Of a stretch of 64,000 nucleotides of DNA, positions 8,512-16,871 are shown one piece after another. How positions within the stretch are numbered: position 1 is the first letter of the stretch; every line of letters starts with the position of its first letter. Below the pieces are notes generated by a model. It was given only the letters and a program-made list of their open reading frames with translations. It was not told the origin of the DNA and searched no databases. Source of the stretch: JAIVGV01 sp036389335 (GTDB taxonomy: Bacteria; Acidobacteriota; Blastocatellia; Pyrinomonadales; Pyrinomonadaceae). The position numbers were made by a program, and so were the translations under genes. Location of the stretch: NCBI GenBank assembly GCA_036389335.1, contig DASVQC010000032.1, positions 27,509 through 91,508 on the forward strand, given 5' to 3'.

Positions 8512-9306
8512 TTACGGGAATCCGCGCTGGCGCGCCGCCTCGTAGAGCACGACGCCGAGCGCGACCGCGACGTTCAGGCTCTCGACCGGCGCGCGCATCG
8601 GAATCCTGACGCGCTCGCCCGCGGCTGCGACTTCCTCCGCCGTCAGGCCGCCGCCCTCCGGGCCGCAGAGGACGGCGTGCGCGCCGCGCCAGTCGATCTC
8701 GGTGTGAGACTTCGCCGCGCCGAGGTCGGTGGCGACCACTTTGATCCCGCGCGCGCCGCACCACGCCGTCACCTCTTCGAGCGCCGCGCCCGACCACAGC
8801 GGCAGGCGGAAACTCGATCCCATCGCGCTGCGCAGGGCCTTCGGCGAGAGCAGGTCGGTCGAGCCCGCCGTGGCGACGACGCCCGCCGCCCCCGCCGCCT
8901 CCGCCGCGCGCAGCATCGCGCCCGCGTTGGAAGGATTACTTACGCCGTGCAGGACGACGAGCAGCGGCGCGTCGCCGACGGCACGCTCGAACGTCGCGCG
9001 GTCGCACGCGGGGCGGCGCGCGAGCAGGACGATGCCCTGCGGCGTCCGCGTGTCGGCGACGGATTCGAGGACGCCCTCCGACACCTGCGTGAGGCGCGCG
9101 CCTGTGCGGCGCAGCTCTTCGAGGAGCGGCGCGGCGCGTGCGTCGGAGTCGATCCTGCCGGTGAAGAGAACGTCTTCGATCCGGAGGCGGGAGCGCGCCG
9201 CCTCTTCGCACAGGCGCACGCCCTCGACGAAGACGAGCGCGCCATCGCGCCCCTCGCGCGCGTCGCGGGCGCGTTGGGCGAGCGGGTTTTTGCGGCTCGT
9301 GATCAT
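8512..9306 (-). CDS. TrmH/SpoU-family RNA 2'-O-methyltransferase
   Basis: The ATG at 9306 (MITSRKNPLAQ) is the natural start of this family; the longer frame upstream overlaps a divergent gene. The 264-residue protein has an N-terminal SpoU substrate-binding domain (about 1-95), then a SPOUT knot domain. SPOUT motifs are HGVSNPSNAGAMLRAA, CGPEGGGL and SLNVAVALGVVLYEA. It transfers methyl from SAM to a ribose 2'-OH in rRNA or tRNA; the exact nucleotide cannot be told from sequence. It is divergent from the receiver-like gene at 9410. The AdoMet-binding knot is complete. Confidence 0.9.
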   Translation of the reverse strand: MITSRKNPLAQRARDAREGRDGALVFVEGVRLCEEAARSRLRIEDVLFTGRIDSDARAAPLLEELRRTGARLTQVSEGVLESVADTRTPQGIVLLARRPACDRATFERAVGDAPLLVVLHGVSNPSNAGAMLRAAEAAGAAGVVATAGSTDLLSPKALRSAMGSSFRLPLWSGAALEEVTAWCGARGIKVVATDLGAAKSHTEIDWRGAHAVLCGPEGGGLTAEEVAAAGERVRIPMRAPVESLNVAVALGVVLYEAARQRGFP

Positions 9307-9409
9307 CTCGGGAGGCCCGCGGCGCGCGCGCCGGTCGGCTTTACGCGCGTCGTCGCCGCGTTGTACAAAACTCACTGATCGTGCGACGCCGGGGCGGGGG
9401 TGATTATAG

Positions 9410-9772
9410 ATGAAGCGGCGCGTCCTTGTGGCGGTGGAAGACCTTTTATTCGCGTCGAAGATTCGCGGGGCGGCTGAGTCGCTGGGCGTCGAGTACGACA
9501 CGGCGCGCAGCGTCGAAGCGGCGGCGGCGAAAGCCAAGACGGATCCGCCCTCGGTCGTCGTCGCCGATCTCCACGGGCTGCGCTGCGATCCCTTCGCGCT
9601 GGCGGAGACCTTCAAAGCCGACGCCGAGCTGCGCGCCGTCCCGCTCGTCGGGTTCTTCTCCCACGCCCAGACCGAGCTGCGCGAGCGCGCCCTCGCCGCG
9701 GGGTTCGATCAGGTTCTCCCGCGCTCGGCTTTCACGCAGAGGCTCCACGAGATTCTCGGCGGGGGATCGTGA
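9410..9772 (+). CDS. Stand-alone CheY-like receiver-fold protein
   Basis: This 120-residue protein is the length of a single receiver domain with no output domain. An aspartate, D53 in VVVADLHG, sits where the phospho-acceptor is found, and an acidic pair E10-D11 follows strand one. The invariant lysine near the end is replaced by arginine (LPRSAF instead of a KP motif). This may mean altered or lost phosphorylation. No histidine kinase is nearby. Its start is 103 bases from the divergent methyltransferase start, and it converges with aroF across a terminator. Function unknown beyond the fold. Confidence 0.72.
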   Translation: MKRRVLVAVEDLLFASKIRGAAESLGVEYDTARSVEAAAAKAKTDPPSVVVADLHGLRCDPFALAETFKADAELRAVPLVGFFSHAQTELRERALAAGFDQVLPRSAFTQRLHEILGGGS

Positions 9773-9813
9773 AATCCGCCCGCCCGACGACGAACGCGAA
9801 TCGCTGAAAAATC

Positions 9814-9844
9814 AAGGGCGTCGGCCCGAGCTGCCGACGCCCTT
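9814..9844 (-). terminator. Rho-independent terminator of the DAHP synthase gene
   Basis: A perfect 12-base stem (AAGGGCGTCGGC at 9814-9825 and its complement at 9833-9844) surrounds a 7-base loop. Read on the minus strand it is followed by GATTTTT, the U-tract expected after the aroF stop at 9870. It may also stop transcription from the plus-strand receiver gene, but that side has no T-run. Confidence 0.85.
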
Positions 9845-9869
9845 AACTTCATCCGAAGCGGCGCATGCT

Positions 9870-10889
9870 TTAGCCGACCGCGGCGGGCGTGACGACCTCG
9901 TGGATGGCGCGCACGTCGGCGACCAGCCGCTCGTACTGTTCGAGCGTGAGCGCCTGCGCGCCGTCCGAGAGCGCGCGCTCGGGCTGATCGTGAACCTCTA
10001 TGATGAGCCCGTCCGCGCCGACGGCGACGCCCGCGCGGGCGAGCGGCGCGACCATGTAGTTGTGGCCCGTCCCGTGCGAGGGATCGACCACGACGGGCAG
10101 GTGCGAGACGCGGCGCACCGCCGGGACGGCGGAGAGATCGAGCGTGTTGCGCGTGTGCTGCGCGAAGGTGCGGATGCCGCGCTCGCAGAGGACGACGTTG
10201 TAGTTGCCCTCCGACATGATGTACTCGGCGGCGAGCAGCCACTCGTCGAGCGTCGCCGACAGGCCGCGCTTGAGCAGCACGGGGAGGTGCGAGCGCCCGG
10301 CGCGGCGCAGCAGGGAGAAGTTCTGCATGTTGCGCGCGCCGAGCTGGATCACGTCGCCGTATTTCTCGACCATGTCGACGCCGTGATCGTCGAGCGCCTC
10401 GGTGACGATCTTCAGGCCGTAAGCCTCGCGCACCTCCGCGAGAATCTTCAGGCCCTCCTCGCCGAGCCCCTGGAAGGCGTAAGGCGAGGTGCGCGGCTTG
10501 AACGCGCCGCCGCGGAAGAAGCGCACGCCGCTGCGCCTGACCGCCTCGGCGACGGCGAACGCCTGCGCGTGACTCTCGATGGCGCAGGGCCCGGCGATGA
10601 TCGCCAGCTCGTCGCCGCCTATCGCGGCGTCGCCCACGCGCACGACCGTCTTTTCGGGCCGGAGGTCGAGCGTGATCAGCTTGTAGGGCTTCGTCACGCG
10701 GATCGCCTCGCCCACGCCGCGCAGGTTCTCGAAGTGGGAGGGATCGACCGCGCCTTGATTGCCGGTGATGGCGATGGCGGTGCGCGTCGCGCCCGGCAAG
10801 GGGTGGGCGCGGAAGCCCAAATCTTTCACGACGCGGAGCACGTCCTCGATCTCGCGCTCCGTCGCGTCGGCTTTCATTACGATTAACAT
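9870..10889 (-). CDS. aroF: 3-deoxy-7-phosphoheptulonate synthase (AroF, DAHP synthase)
   Basis: This 339-residue enzyme condenses phosphoenolpyruvate and erythrose 4-phosphate, the first step of the shikimate pathway. It has an N-terminal ferredoxin-like regulatory domain (about 1-70; MLIVMKADATEREIEDVL) typical of the Thermotoga-type subfamily. The KDO8P/DAHP barrel follows, with AGPCAIES, FFRGGAFKPRTSPYAFQG, GARNMQNF, CERGIRTF, DPSHGTGH and EVHDQPERALSDG. The N-terminal domain is the likely site of Tyr/Phe feedback inhibition. It ends at a strong terminator and is preceded by a 160-base gap that contains an AGCTTTC heptad hairpin. Confidence 0.96.
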   Translation of the reverse strand: MLIVMKADATEREIEDVLRVVKDLGFRAHPLPGATRTAIAITGNQGAVDPSHFENLRGVGEAIRVTKPYKLITLDLRPEKTVVRVGDAAIGGDELAIIAGPCAIESHAQAFAVAEAVRRSGVRFFRGGAFKPRTSPYAFQGLGEEGLKILAEVREAYGLKIVTEALDDHGVDMVEKYGDVIQLGARNMQNFSLLRRAGRSHLPVLLKRGLSATLDEWLLAAEYIMSEGNYNVVLCERGIRTFAQHTRNTLDLSAVPAVRRVSHLPVVVDPSHGTGHNYMVAPLARAGVAVGADGLIIEVHDQPERALSDGAQALTLEQYERLVADVRAIHEVVTPAAVG

Positions 10890-10896
10890 AAAATTC

Positions 10897-10972
10897 CAGC
10901 TTTCGGCTTATAGCTTTCAGCTTTCGGCTTTGACTCGTGTTTCCTTCGACCGAAACTCAAAGCTGAAAACCG
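10897..10972. repeat. Heptad-unit hairpin repeat (AGCTTTC family)
   Basis: Five tandem 7-base units (AGCTTTC, GGCTTAT, AGCTTTC, AGCTTTC, GGCTTTG) form the left arm just upstream of aroF. CAAAGCTGAAA near 10959-10969 forms a short opposing arm. Arms are unequal, so this may be an eroded copy. Confidence 0.75.
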
Positions 10973-11052
10973 TCTTCGCGTCGCGTCAATATTAATATAC
11001 GTCGCCGCGCGGTTAAAGGCGTGGCGCGCCGCCGCCCATAACCCGCCGCGCC

Positions 11053-13140
11053 TCACATCCGGTCGGGAACGTCGATGCCGAGCGTGGCGAGGGCCTCGGT
11101 CAGGCGGTCGCGGGCGAGCGCGGCGACGGCGATGAGCACGTTGCGGCGCGCGGCGTTCTCCTCGGCGAGGATGCGGTGGCGGTGGTAGAAGAGGTTGAAG
11201 GCGCGCGCGAGCTGGAAGGCGTACTTCGCGAGGTGCGCGGGCTCGGCCTGCGAAGCGGCCTGCGCGAGCGCGTCGGCGAGCCTGCCGCCGAGCGAGGCGA
11301 GCGCCCACAGCTCGTCGCCGCCCTCGCCCGCGAAGACCTCGCGGACTTCGCCCGCGACCCTTTCGTCGTCCGCCGCGCCGCCGACGAAGCGGGCCGACTC
11401 GGCGCGGCCCGCTTCGTCGAGCTTGCGGAAGATCGAGTTGGCGCGCACCGCCGCGTACTGGCAATAGGGGCCGGTCTCGCCCTCGAAGGAGAGCGCCTCG
11501 CGGAAGTCGAAGGCGATGATCGAGTTGCGCGTCCACTTGAGCAGGAAGTAGCGGAGCGCGCCGACGGCGACGAGGTGCGCGGTCTTGCGCCTCTCGTCGT
11601 CGGCCAGATCGGGGTGGCGCGCGGCGACCTCGGCGAGCGCGCTCGACTCGATCTTGTCGATCAGATCGTCGGCCTTCACGCCGAGGCCCCGCCGCCCGCT
11701 CATCTCGATGTGCGGGCGCGCGCGATCCTCGGGGCCCAACTCGATGCCCAGCTCTTCGCACGCGGCGGGCGAGAGCGCGACGACCTCGTAGTCGAGGTGG
11801 ACGCTCCGCTCGTGCGCGGCCTGCGAGGTGACGGCGGCCGTGCCCTTCTGCACCACCTCCTGCGTGTACGACTGCCGCGTGTCGATGACGTTGTAGACGA
11901 CGCGCCCGCCGCCGAACTGCGGTCGCCCTCCCGGCGGGCCGCCGCCGGTCGCGTCGCTCGTCGTGATCCAGACCTCGTGGCCGTCTTCGTAGGCGTGGAA
12001 AGGCTTGTAATGAAAGTCGAGCCCCAGCTCGCCGAGCTTCCAGAGCTGGTAGGCGATGTCCTTGCCCGCGTACGTCACCGTGCCGTTCGAGCGGACGATG
12101 ATCTTGTCGGCCTCGTGCTCGTCGGTGCTCGCGTGGAGATCGGTCGGCAGCACCCAGCAGCCCGCGTGCTTGCCTTCGGTCTCGAAGCGGATCGCGCCCG
12201 TCTCCTTCAGCCGCCCGAAGGCCCTCTCCCAGAAGCCGAGCTTGAGGATGTCCGACTCGCGCGGGAGGAGATCGTACTCGACGCCGAGCCGCAGCATCGT
12301 CTTCAGGTGACACTCGACGACGCGGGTGGCGACGTAGTCGGCGAGTTCGGCCGTCGGGTTGTCGCCCGCTTCGAGCGCGTGCAGCGTCTCGACGCGCAGT
12401 TTTAATAACTCGGGGTCGGGCTTCGCCTCCGCGTCGCCGTGCCGGTAGAAGAGGCCGACGCGCGCGTACAAGTCCCAGCAGTAAAAGTCGAAGGGGCGTC
12501 CGGGCGGGAGCCCCTCGTCGAGGCGGCGCACGTCGGAGAGCGTCATGCGTTCGAGGTGCTGGAAGCCGACGACCACGTCCGCCACCTGCACGCCCGTGTT
12601 GTCGATGTAGTTATCCACCTCGACCGACTCGCCCGACGCGCGCAGGACGCGCACGAACGTGTCTCCGAGCACGGCGTTGCGGAGGTGGCCGATGTGGGCC
12701 GCCTTGTTCGGGTTGATGTTCGTGTGCTCGACGATGACCTTCCCCCGCGAGCCTTCCGGCCAGCGCCCGCCGTCGGCGCGGGCCTCCCCGCGGGCCTCGC
12801 CCCCCCCCGCGAGGCGGGCGAACACCGCGGCGCGGTCGTAGAAGACGTTGATGTAGCCCGCGCCCGCGACCTCGACGCGCGAGACGCCCGGCTCCTGTTC
12901 GAGCGCGGCGCGCAGCTCTTCGGCGATGGCGCGCGGGTTCTTCTTCTCGCCCGTCGCCTGCTTGATGCGCTTCGCCAGCTCGAAGGCGACGGGGAAGGCG
13001 AGATCGCCCAGCTCCGTGCGCGGCGGTATCTCGGCGCTGATGGTTTCGAGCGCGACGTCGAAACGCTCCCGCGCCGTCTCGCGCACGCGCTCGCGCAAAG
13101 ACTCGGCGAGGTTCGACCGTTCAGGCTTCTCGTTCGTCAT
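11053..13140 (-). CDS. argS: Arginyl-tRNA synthetase
   Basis: This is a 695-residue class I synthetase. It has the N-terminal Add1-like domain (about 1-125), the HIGH-type signature HTNINPNKAAHIGHLRN near 140-156, the IDNTG motif and a KMSKS-like EMSGRRGLGVKADDL. The C-terminal helical anticodon-binding (DALR) domain begins near residue 560 and ends with EALATLGIDVPDRM. It charges tRNA-Arg with arginine. It is about 100 residues longer than E. coli ArgS (577). The extra length lies mainly in the catalytic-domain insertions, for example around residues 385-415 (a Gly/Pro-rich stretch TGGGPPGGRPQFGGG). It is transcribed alone, with long flanking gaps that hold repeats. Confidence 0.95.
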   Translation of the reverse strand: MTNEKPERSNLAESLRERVRETARERFDVALETISAEIPPRTELGDLAFPVAFELAKRIKQATGEKKNPRAIAEELRAALEQEPGVSRVEVAGAGYINVFYDRAAVFARLAGGGEARGEARADGGRWPEGSRGKVIVEHTNINPNKAAHIGHLRNAVLGDTFVRVLRASGESVEVDNYIDNTGVQVADVVVGFQHLERMTLSDVRRLDEGLPPGRPFDFYCWDLYARVGLFYRHGDAEAKPDPELLKLRVETLHALEAGDNPTAELADYVATRVVECHLKTMLRLGVEYDLLPRESDILKLGFWERAFGRLKETGAIRFETEGKHAGCWVLPTDLHASTDEHEADKIIVRSNGTVTYAGKDIAYQLWKLGELGLDFHYKPFHAYEDGHEVWITTSDATGGGPPGGRPQFGGGRVVYNVIDTRQSYTQEVVQKGTAAVTSQAAHERSVHLDYEVVALSPAACEELGIELGPEDRARPHIEMSGRRGLGVKADDLIDKIESSALAEVAARHPDLADDERRKTAHLVAVGALRYFLLKWTRNSIIAFDFREALSFEGETGPYCQYAAVRANSIFRKLDEAGRAESARFVGGAADDERVAGEVREVFAGEGGDELWALASLGGRLADALAQAASQAEPAHLAKYAFQLARAFNLFYHRHRILAEENAARRNVLIAVAALARDRLTEALATLGIDVPDRM

Positions 13141-13266
13141 GTCGTTGGCGGGCGCGCCGCCGCCGAAGTGAATGGCGCGCGCCGGAAAAGTGGAAAGTAT
13201 AGCGCAACCGTTTTACGCGACCCTAACCGAGCCGCGCCGAGGCGGAATTAAACGCGAGATAATTAA

Positions 13267-13362
13267 GATTCACCACAGAGGCACAGAGAACACAGAGCTA
13301 ACACGGAGGAAAGATTTAAACTCTGTGCCCCCTCCGTGATCTCTGTGCCTCTGTGGTGAATC
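13267..13362. repeat. CGGAGG-family hairpin repeat (copy 2, CAGAG variant)
   Basis: The left arm starts GATTCACCACAGAGGCACAG at 13267 and the right arm ends with its complement at 13362. The outer 20 or so bases pair perfectly, while the inner part is degenerate (CACGGAGG and CACAGAG units). It occupies the 326-base gap between argS and the sirtuin gene; I see no gene in that gap. Confidence 0.88.
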
Positions 13363-13420
13363 CCGCTCCGCCCTAACACAACATGAAACTGAATCACTAC
13401 CCGCGCCGAAAGTCGCCTCC

Positions 13421-13451
13421 TTGACACCGCGCCGCCGCGCTCTGCTACCAT
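13421..13451 (+). promoter_or_regulatory. Candidate sigma-70 promoter of the sirtuin-larC pair
   Basis: A perfect -35 box TTGACA (13421-13426) is followed after 19 bases by TACCAT (13446-13451), 16 bases before the sirtuin ATG. The spacing is two bases longer than optimal, so this is tentative. Confidence 0.4.
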
Positions 13452-13466
13452 CGCCGACAACTTTCG

Positions 13467-14213
13467 ATGAGCACGCGCACACAGACAGACAGGCTCGAAG
13501 AAGTCCGCGCGAGGCTGCGGGCGGCCCGCCGCGTCTTCGCGCTGACGGGCGCGGGCGTCTCCGCCGAGAGCGGCGTGCCCACCTTCCGCGGCGGCGGCGA
13601 CGCGGCGGTCTGGAAGGGGATGCCGTTCTACGAAATCTCATCCGCCGGGATGGTCGAGCGCGACCTGCCCGAAGTCTGGGCGTGGTTCGACTACCGCCTC
13701 GGCGTCCTGAAAGACCTGCGACCGAACCCCGCCCACGAGACGCTCGCGCGCTGGCAGGGGCGCTTCGATCAGTTCACGCTCGCCACGCAGAACGTCGACG
13801 GGCTGCACCGCGCCGCCGGCTCGCGCGACGTGCTTGAGCTGCACGGCAACGTCTGGGCGGCGCGCTGCGCGGCCTGCGGCGCGCGCACGGACGTCCGCAC
13901 GCTCGACAAACAGGAGCGCCCGCCCGCGTGCCCCGGCTGCGGCTCGCCGATGCGCCCCGACGTGGTGCTGTTCGGCGAGATGCTGCCCGCGGGGGTCTTC
14001 CAGCGCGCCGCCGCCGCGGCCTCGCGCGCGGAGGTCTGCTTCGTCGTCGGCACGTCCGCGATTGTTTACCCGGCGGCGGGCCTGCCGGAAGTCGCCAAGC
14101 GCGCGGGCGCGTTCCTCGTCGAGGTCAACCCGGAAGACACCCCGCTCACGCGCCTGTGCGACGTCTCGCTCCGCGGTCGCGCGGGCGAACTGCTGCCGCT
14201 CTTGGACGACTGA
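13467..14213 (+). CDS. SIR2-family NAD-dependent protein deacylase
   Basis: This 248-residue sirtuin has the Rossmann NAD-binding motifs TGAGVSAESGVPTFRG, QNVDGLHRAAG and ELHGN, with the catalytic His in LHGN. A small zinc domain has two Cys pairs (CAAC at about 135 and CPGC at about 155). It removes acyl groups from lysines while consuming NAD. It resembles CobB class III sirtuins, though the Ala-Arg-Tyr-Arg desuccinylase signature is not obvious. Its stop codon overlaps the larC start by one base (TGATG), so the two are co-translated; a functional link is not known. Confidence 0.93.
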   Translation: MSTRTQTDRLEEVRARLRAARRVFALTGAGVSAESGVPTFRGGGDAAVWKGMPFYEISSAGMVERDLPEVWAWFDYRLGVLKDLRPNPAHETLARWQGRFDQFTLATQNVDGLHRAAGSRDVLELHGNVWAARCAACGARTDVRTLDKQERPPACPGCGSPMRPDVVLFGEMLPAGVFQRAAAAASRAEVCFVVGTSAIVYPAAGLPEVAKRAGAFLVEVNPEDTPLTRLCDVSLRGRAGELLPLLDD

Positions 14214-15394
14214 TGCGCCTACTCTATTTCGACTGCTTCGCCGGCGCGAGCGGCGACATGATCCTCGGCGCGCTCGTCGGCGCGGGCGCGGACGGGCGCG
14301 CCCTGCGCGAGCAGCTCGAACTGCTCGACGTTTCCAACTTCGACGTTTCGTTCTCGACCGTTGACCGCTCCGGCATCAGCGCGACGCGCGCCGTCGTCCG
14401 CACCGACGACGAGCAGAAGCACCGCCACCTCAGCACCATCCTCAAGATCATCGAACGCTCGCGCCTGTCGGCGGGCGTGAAGTCGCGCGCCGCCCGCATC
14501 TTCACGCGACTGGCCGAGGCCGAGGCGCGCGTGCATAACGTCCCCGCCGAGTCGATCCACTTCCACGAGGTCGGCGCGATGGACGCGATCATCGACGTGG
14601 TGGGCGCGTGCGTCTGCTTCGACCTGCTCAAGGTCGAGCGCTTCGCCTCGTCGCCGCTGCACGTCGGCAGCGGCACGGTCGAGATGGCGCACGGGCGTTT
14701 CCCCGTCCCGCCGCCCGCGGTCGTCGAGCTGCTGCGCGACGCGCCGACCTACGCGACCGACATCGCGGGCGAGCTGGTGACGCCGACCGGCGCGGCGATC
14801 ATCTCGACCGTCTGCGACGCGTTCGGCGCGATGCCCGCGATGCGCGTCGAGGGCGTGGGCTACGGCGCGGGCGGGCGCGAGTACGAGCGCTTCCCGAACG
14901 CGCTGCGCGTGATGGTGGGCGAGGCCGAGGGCGACGCCGCCGACGAGAGGCTCTACATGGTCGAGACGAACCTCGACGACGTTTCGCCGCAAGTCCTCGG
15001 GCACCTGATGGAGCGCGCCTTCGAGCGCGGCGCGCTCGACTGCTACTTCACGCCCGCGCAGATGAAGAAGAACCGCCCCGGCGTGCTCGTCTCCATCCTC
15101 TGCCGCCCCGCCGAGCGCGAGTCGATCTACAAACTGCTCTTCGACGAGACGACGACCATCGGCGTGCGCTCGCACGAGGTCGAGCGTCGCGCGCTGGCGC
15201 GCGAGTCCGTGCGGGTCGAAACACAGTTCGGCCCGATCCGCGTCAAGGTCGCGCGCTCGGGGGGGCGCGTCACCAACGCCACGCCCGAATACGACGACTG
15301 CCGCGCCGCCGCGCGCAAGTTCGACGCGCCCCTGCGCGACGTCGAAGCCGCGGCGCGCGCCACGTACTTGAAGACCGTGACAGGTGACAGGTGA
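14213..15394 (+). CDS. larC: LarC-family nickel-insertion protein (TIGR00299)
   Basis: The start MRLLYFDCFAGASGDM at 14213 is the conserved family N-terminus and overlaps the sirtuin stop. The 393-residue protein carries the FHEVGAMDAIIDVVG motif near residue 120 and FTPAQMKKNRPG near 280. LarC inserts nickel into the pyridinium thiocarboxylate pincer cofactor of lactate racemase and related enzymes. No LarA, LarB or LarE is in the window, so the client enzyme is unknown; homologues without larABE are common and may serve other nickel enzymes. The last residues (LKTVTGDR) and the TGA stop are encoded by the start of the intergenic heptad repeat. Confidence 0.88.
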   Translation: MRLLYFDCFAGASGDMILGALVGAGADGRALREQLELLDVSNFDVSFSTVDRSGISATRAVVRTDDEQKHRHLSTILKIIERSRLSAGVKSRAARIFTRLAEAEARVHNVPAESIHFHEVGAMDAIIDVVGACVCFDLLKVERFASSPLHVGSGTVEMAHGRFPVPPPAVVELLRDAPTYATDIAGELVTPTGAAIISTVCDAFGAMPAMRVEGVGYGAGGREYERFPNALRVMVGEAEGDAADERLYMVETNLDDVSPQVLGHLMERAFERGALDCYFTPAQMKKNRPGVLVSILCRPAERESIYKLLFDETTTIGVRSHEVERRALARESVRVETQFGPIRVKVARSGGRVTNATPEYDDCRAAARKFDAPLRDVEAAARATYLKTVTGDR

Positions 15395-15571
15395 CAGGTG
15401 ACAAGAAAGAGACGTGACTTGTGAATCGTGGCGGGTGACAGGGACGATAGGTGATGAGTGATGAGTAATGAGTAATGAGTGATGAGTGATGAGTGATGAG
15501 TTTGGATGTACTACTCAGGCTCGCGGCTCATCACTTCTGACCTGTCACCCGTCACGGTTTACCTGTCACGG
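15376..15571. repeat. Nested heptad hairpins: GTGATGA family inside GTGACAG family
   Basis: The outer left arm is GTGACAG units from 15376 to about 15402, and the outer right arm is their complement at about 15538-15571. Between them sits a second repeat with units GTGATGA and GTAATGA (about 15451-15499) and a shorter complement ending in CTCATCACTTC (about 15512-15538). The left edge overlaps the end of larC. It fills the gap to folE. Confidence 0.88.
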
Positions 15572-15581
15572 AGGTTGATCT

Positions 15582-16208
15582 ATGAGCGCAGGATTTTCGG
15601 CGACGGAGCCGGACGGGGACGGCGAGGGCGTTAAGGGCGCGGGCGTCGATCTGGAAAAGATCGCGGCGGGCGTGCGGCTGATCCTCGAAGGCATCGGGGA
15701 AGACCCGGAGCGCGCGGGGTTGCAGCGCACGCCGGTGAGGGTCGCGGAGATGTACGCAGAGCTGACCGCCGGGATGCGCGAAGACCCGCGCTCTCACGTT
15801 CAGGCGCTGCCCGGCGACAAGCACGACGAGATGGTGATCGTCAAAGACATTCACGTCGCGTCCATGTGCGAGCACCACCTCGCGCCGTTCGTCGGTCGCT
15901 GCCACATCGCCTACATCCCGAAGGACGGGCGCATCGTCGGGCTCTCGAAGCTCGCGCGCCTCGCCGACACCTTCTCGCGCCGCCTCCAAGTGCAGGAGCG
16001 CCTGACCTCCGAGATCGCCGACACGCTCTTCGACGGCCTGAAGCCGGTCGGCGTGATGGTCGTCGTCGAGGCCGAGCACACGTGCATGACGGTGCGCGGC
16101 GTGAAGAAGCCGGGCGCGCTCACCATCACGTCGGCGCTTCGCGGCGGCTTCCGCCACGACCCGCGCACGCGCGCCGAGGCGATGGCGCTCATCCGCGGGA
16201 GGGAGTGA
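15582..16208 (+). CDS. folE: GTP cyclohydrolase I
   Basis: This 208-residue enzyme opens GTP to dihydroneopterin triphosphate, the first step of tetrahydrofolate synthesis. Zinc and active-site residues are visible in SMCEHHLAPFVGRCHIAYIP (near 90-109), the SKLAR motif, and HTCMTVRGVKKPG with the second zinc cysteine. The C-terminus FRHDPRTRAEAMALI matches the family. The first 20 residues are a variable charged extension. GGAGG lies about seven bases before the ATG. The next gene starts six bases downstream, but it encodes an unrelated secreted protein. Confidence 0.96.
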   Translation: MSAGFSATEPDGDGEGVKGAGVDLEKIAAGVRLILEGIGEDPERAGLQRTPVRVAEMYAELTAGMREDPRSHVQALPGDKHDEMVIVKDIHVASMCEHHLAPFVGRCHIAYIPKDGRIVGLSKLARLADTFSRRLQVQERLTSEIADTLFDGLKPVGVMVVVEAEHTCMTVRGVKKPGALTITSALRGGFRHDPRTRAEAMALIRGRE

Positions 16209-16213
16209 GACGA

Positions 16214-16783
16214 ATGCCGCGGTCGGGCCTCAGAAGTTTCGTGCCGTGCCTCCTCCTGGCTGGCGTCGTCGTGCCCGCCGCGCGGCAAACGCCTTCGACC
16301 GATCTCGCCCAAATTAGCCAGCAGGTCGTGAACTACATGAGCGAGAAGAAAGTGGGCTGGAAACATGAGACGACTCCGCCCGCGACTCCGCCGGGCGGCA
16401 CGCCGAGCCGGGACGTGGTGATCCATGCCTGGTCGTCGGAGGACTGTCTGAAGGCGGAGTTAAAGATCGACGGCGTAAGCTACGGCGCGAAGCCCGTCCC
16501 GTGTCGTATAAATCTCGCCATCGATCAGGCGTCCTCAACAGATGCCGCGCGGGCGAGATTGGATGATTTCGTCCGCCGCCAGCGAAGTTCCAGCCTCGTC
16601 CCGCTTGAGATGGGTGACAAGGGTTACGTCTGGAACGGCACGAGCGTTGTGTTCGTCAAAGGGCGTTTCACCTTTTGGCTAGGTGGCGGCGTTGATCTGC
16701 ACGTGGGGCATTTCGAGATTAACAGAGAGTTCATCGAGAGGCTGGCAAAAGAGATTGAGCAGTCGGTCGTCGTTCGACGTTGA
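16214..16783 (+). CDS. Secreted protein of unknown function
   Basis: This 189-residue protein begins with a signal peptide (MPRSGLRSFVPCLLLAGVVV, cleavage probably after PAARQ). The mature part has a Pro/Thr-rich stretch (TPPATPPGGTPS) and then a mixed alpha/beta region with one Cys pair (C in EDCLKAEL and C in VPCRINL). I do not recognise a family. It starts six bases after folE and may be read from the same transcript. Codon use is slightly less GC-rich than folE in its second half. Confidence 0.7.
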   Translation: MPRSGLRSFVPCLLLAGVVVPAARQTPSTDLAQISQQVVNYMSEKKVGWKHETTPPATPPGGTPSRDVVIHAWSSEDCLKAELKIDGVSYGAKPVPCRINLAIDQASSTDAARARLDDFVRRQRSSSLVPLEMGDKGYVWNGTSVVFVKGRFTFWLGGGVDLHVGHFEINREFIERLAKEIEQSVVVRR

Positions 16784-16871
16784 CGGAAGGTCGTGCGTGT
16801 AACATCGGAAAGCTAAATCCGTTAGTCGCGGTTTACGATTCACCACCAACCATTTACGATTCACGCGGAAC

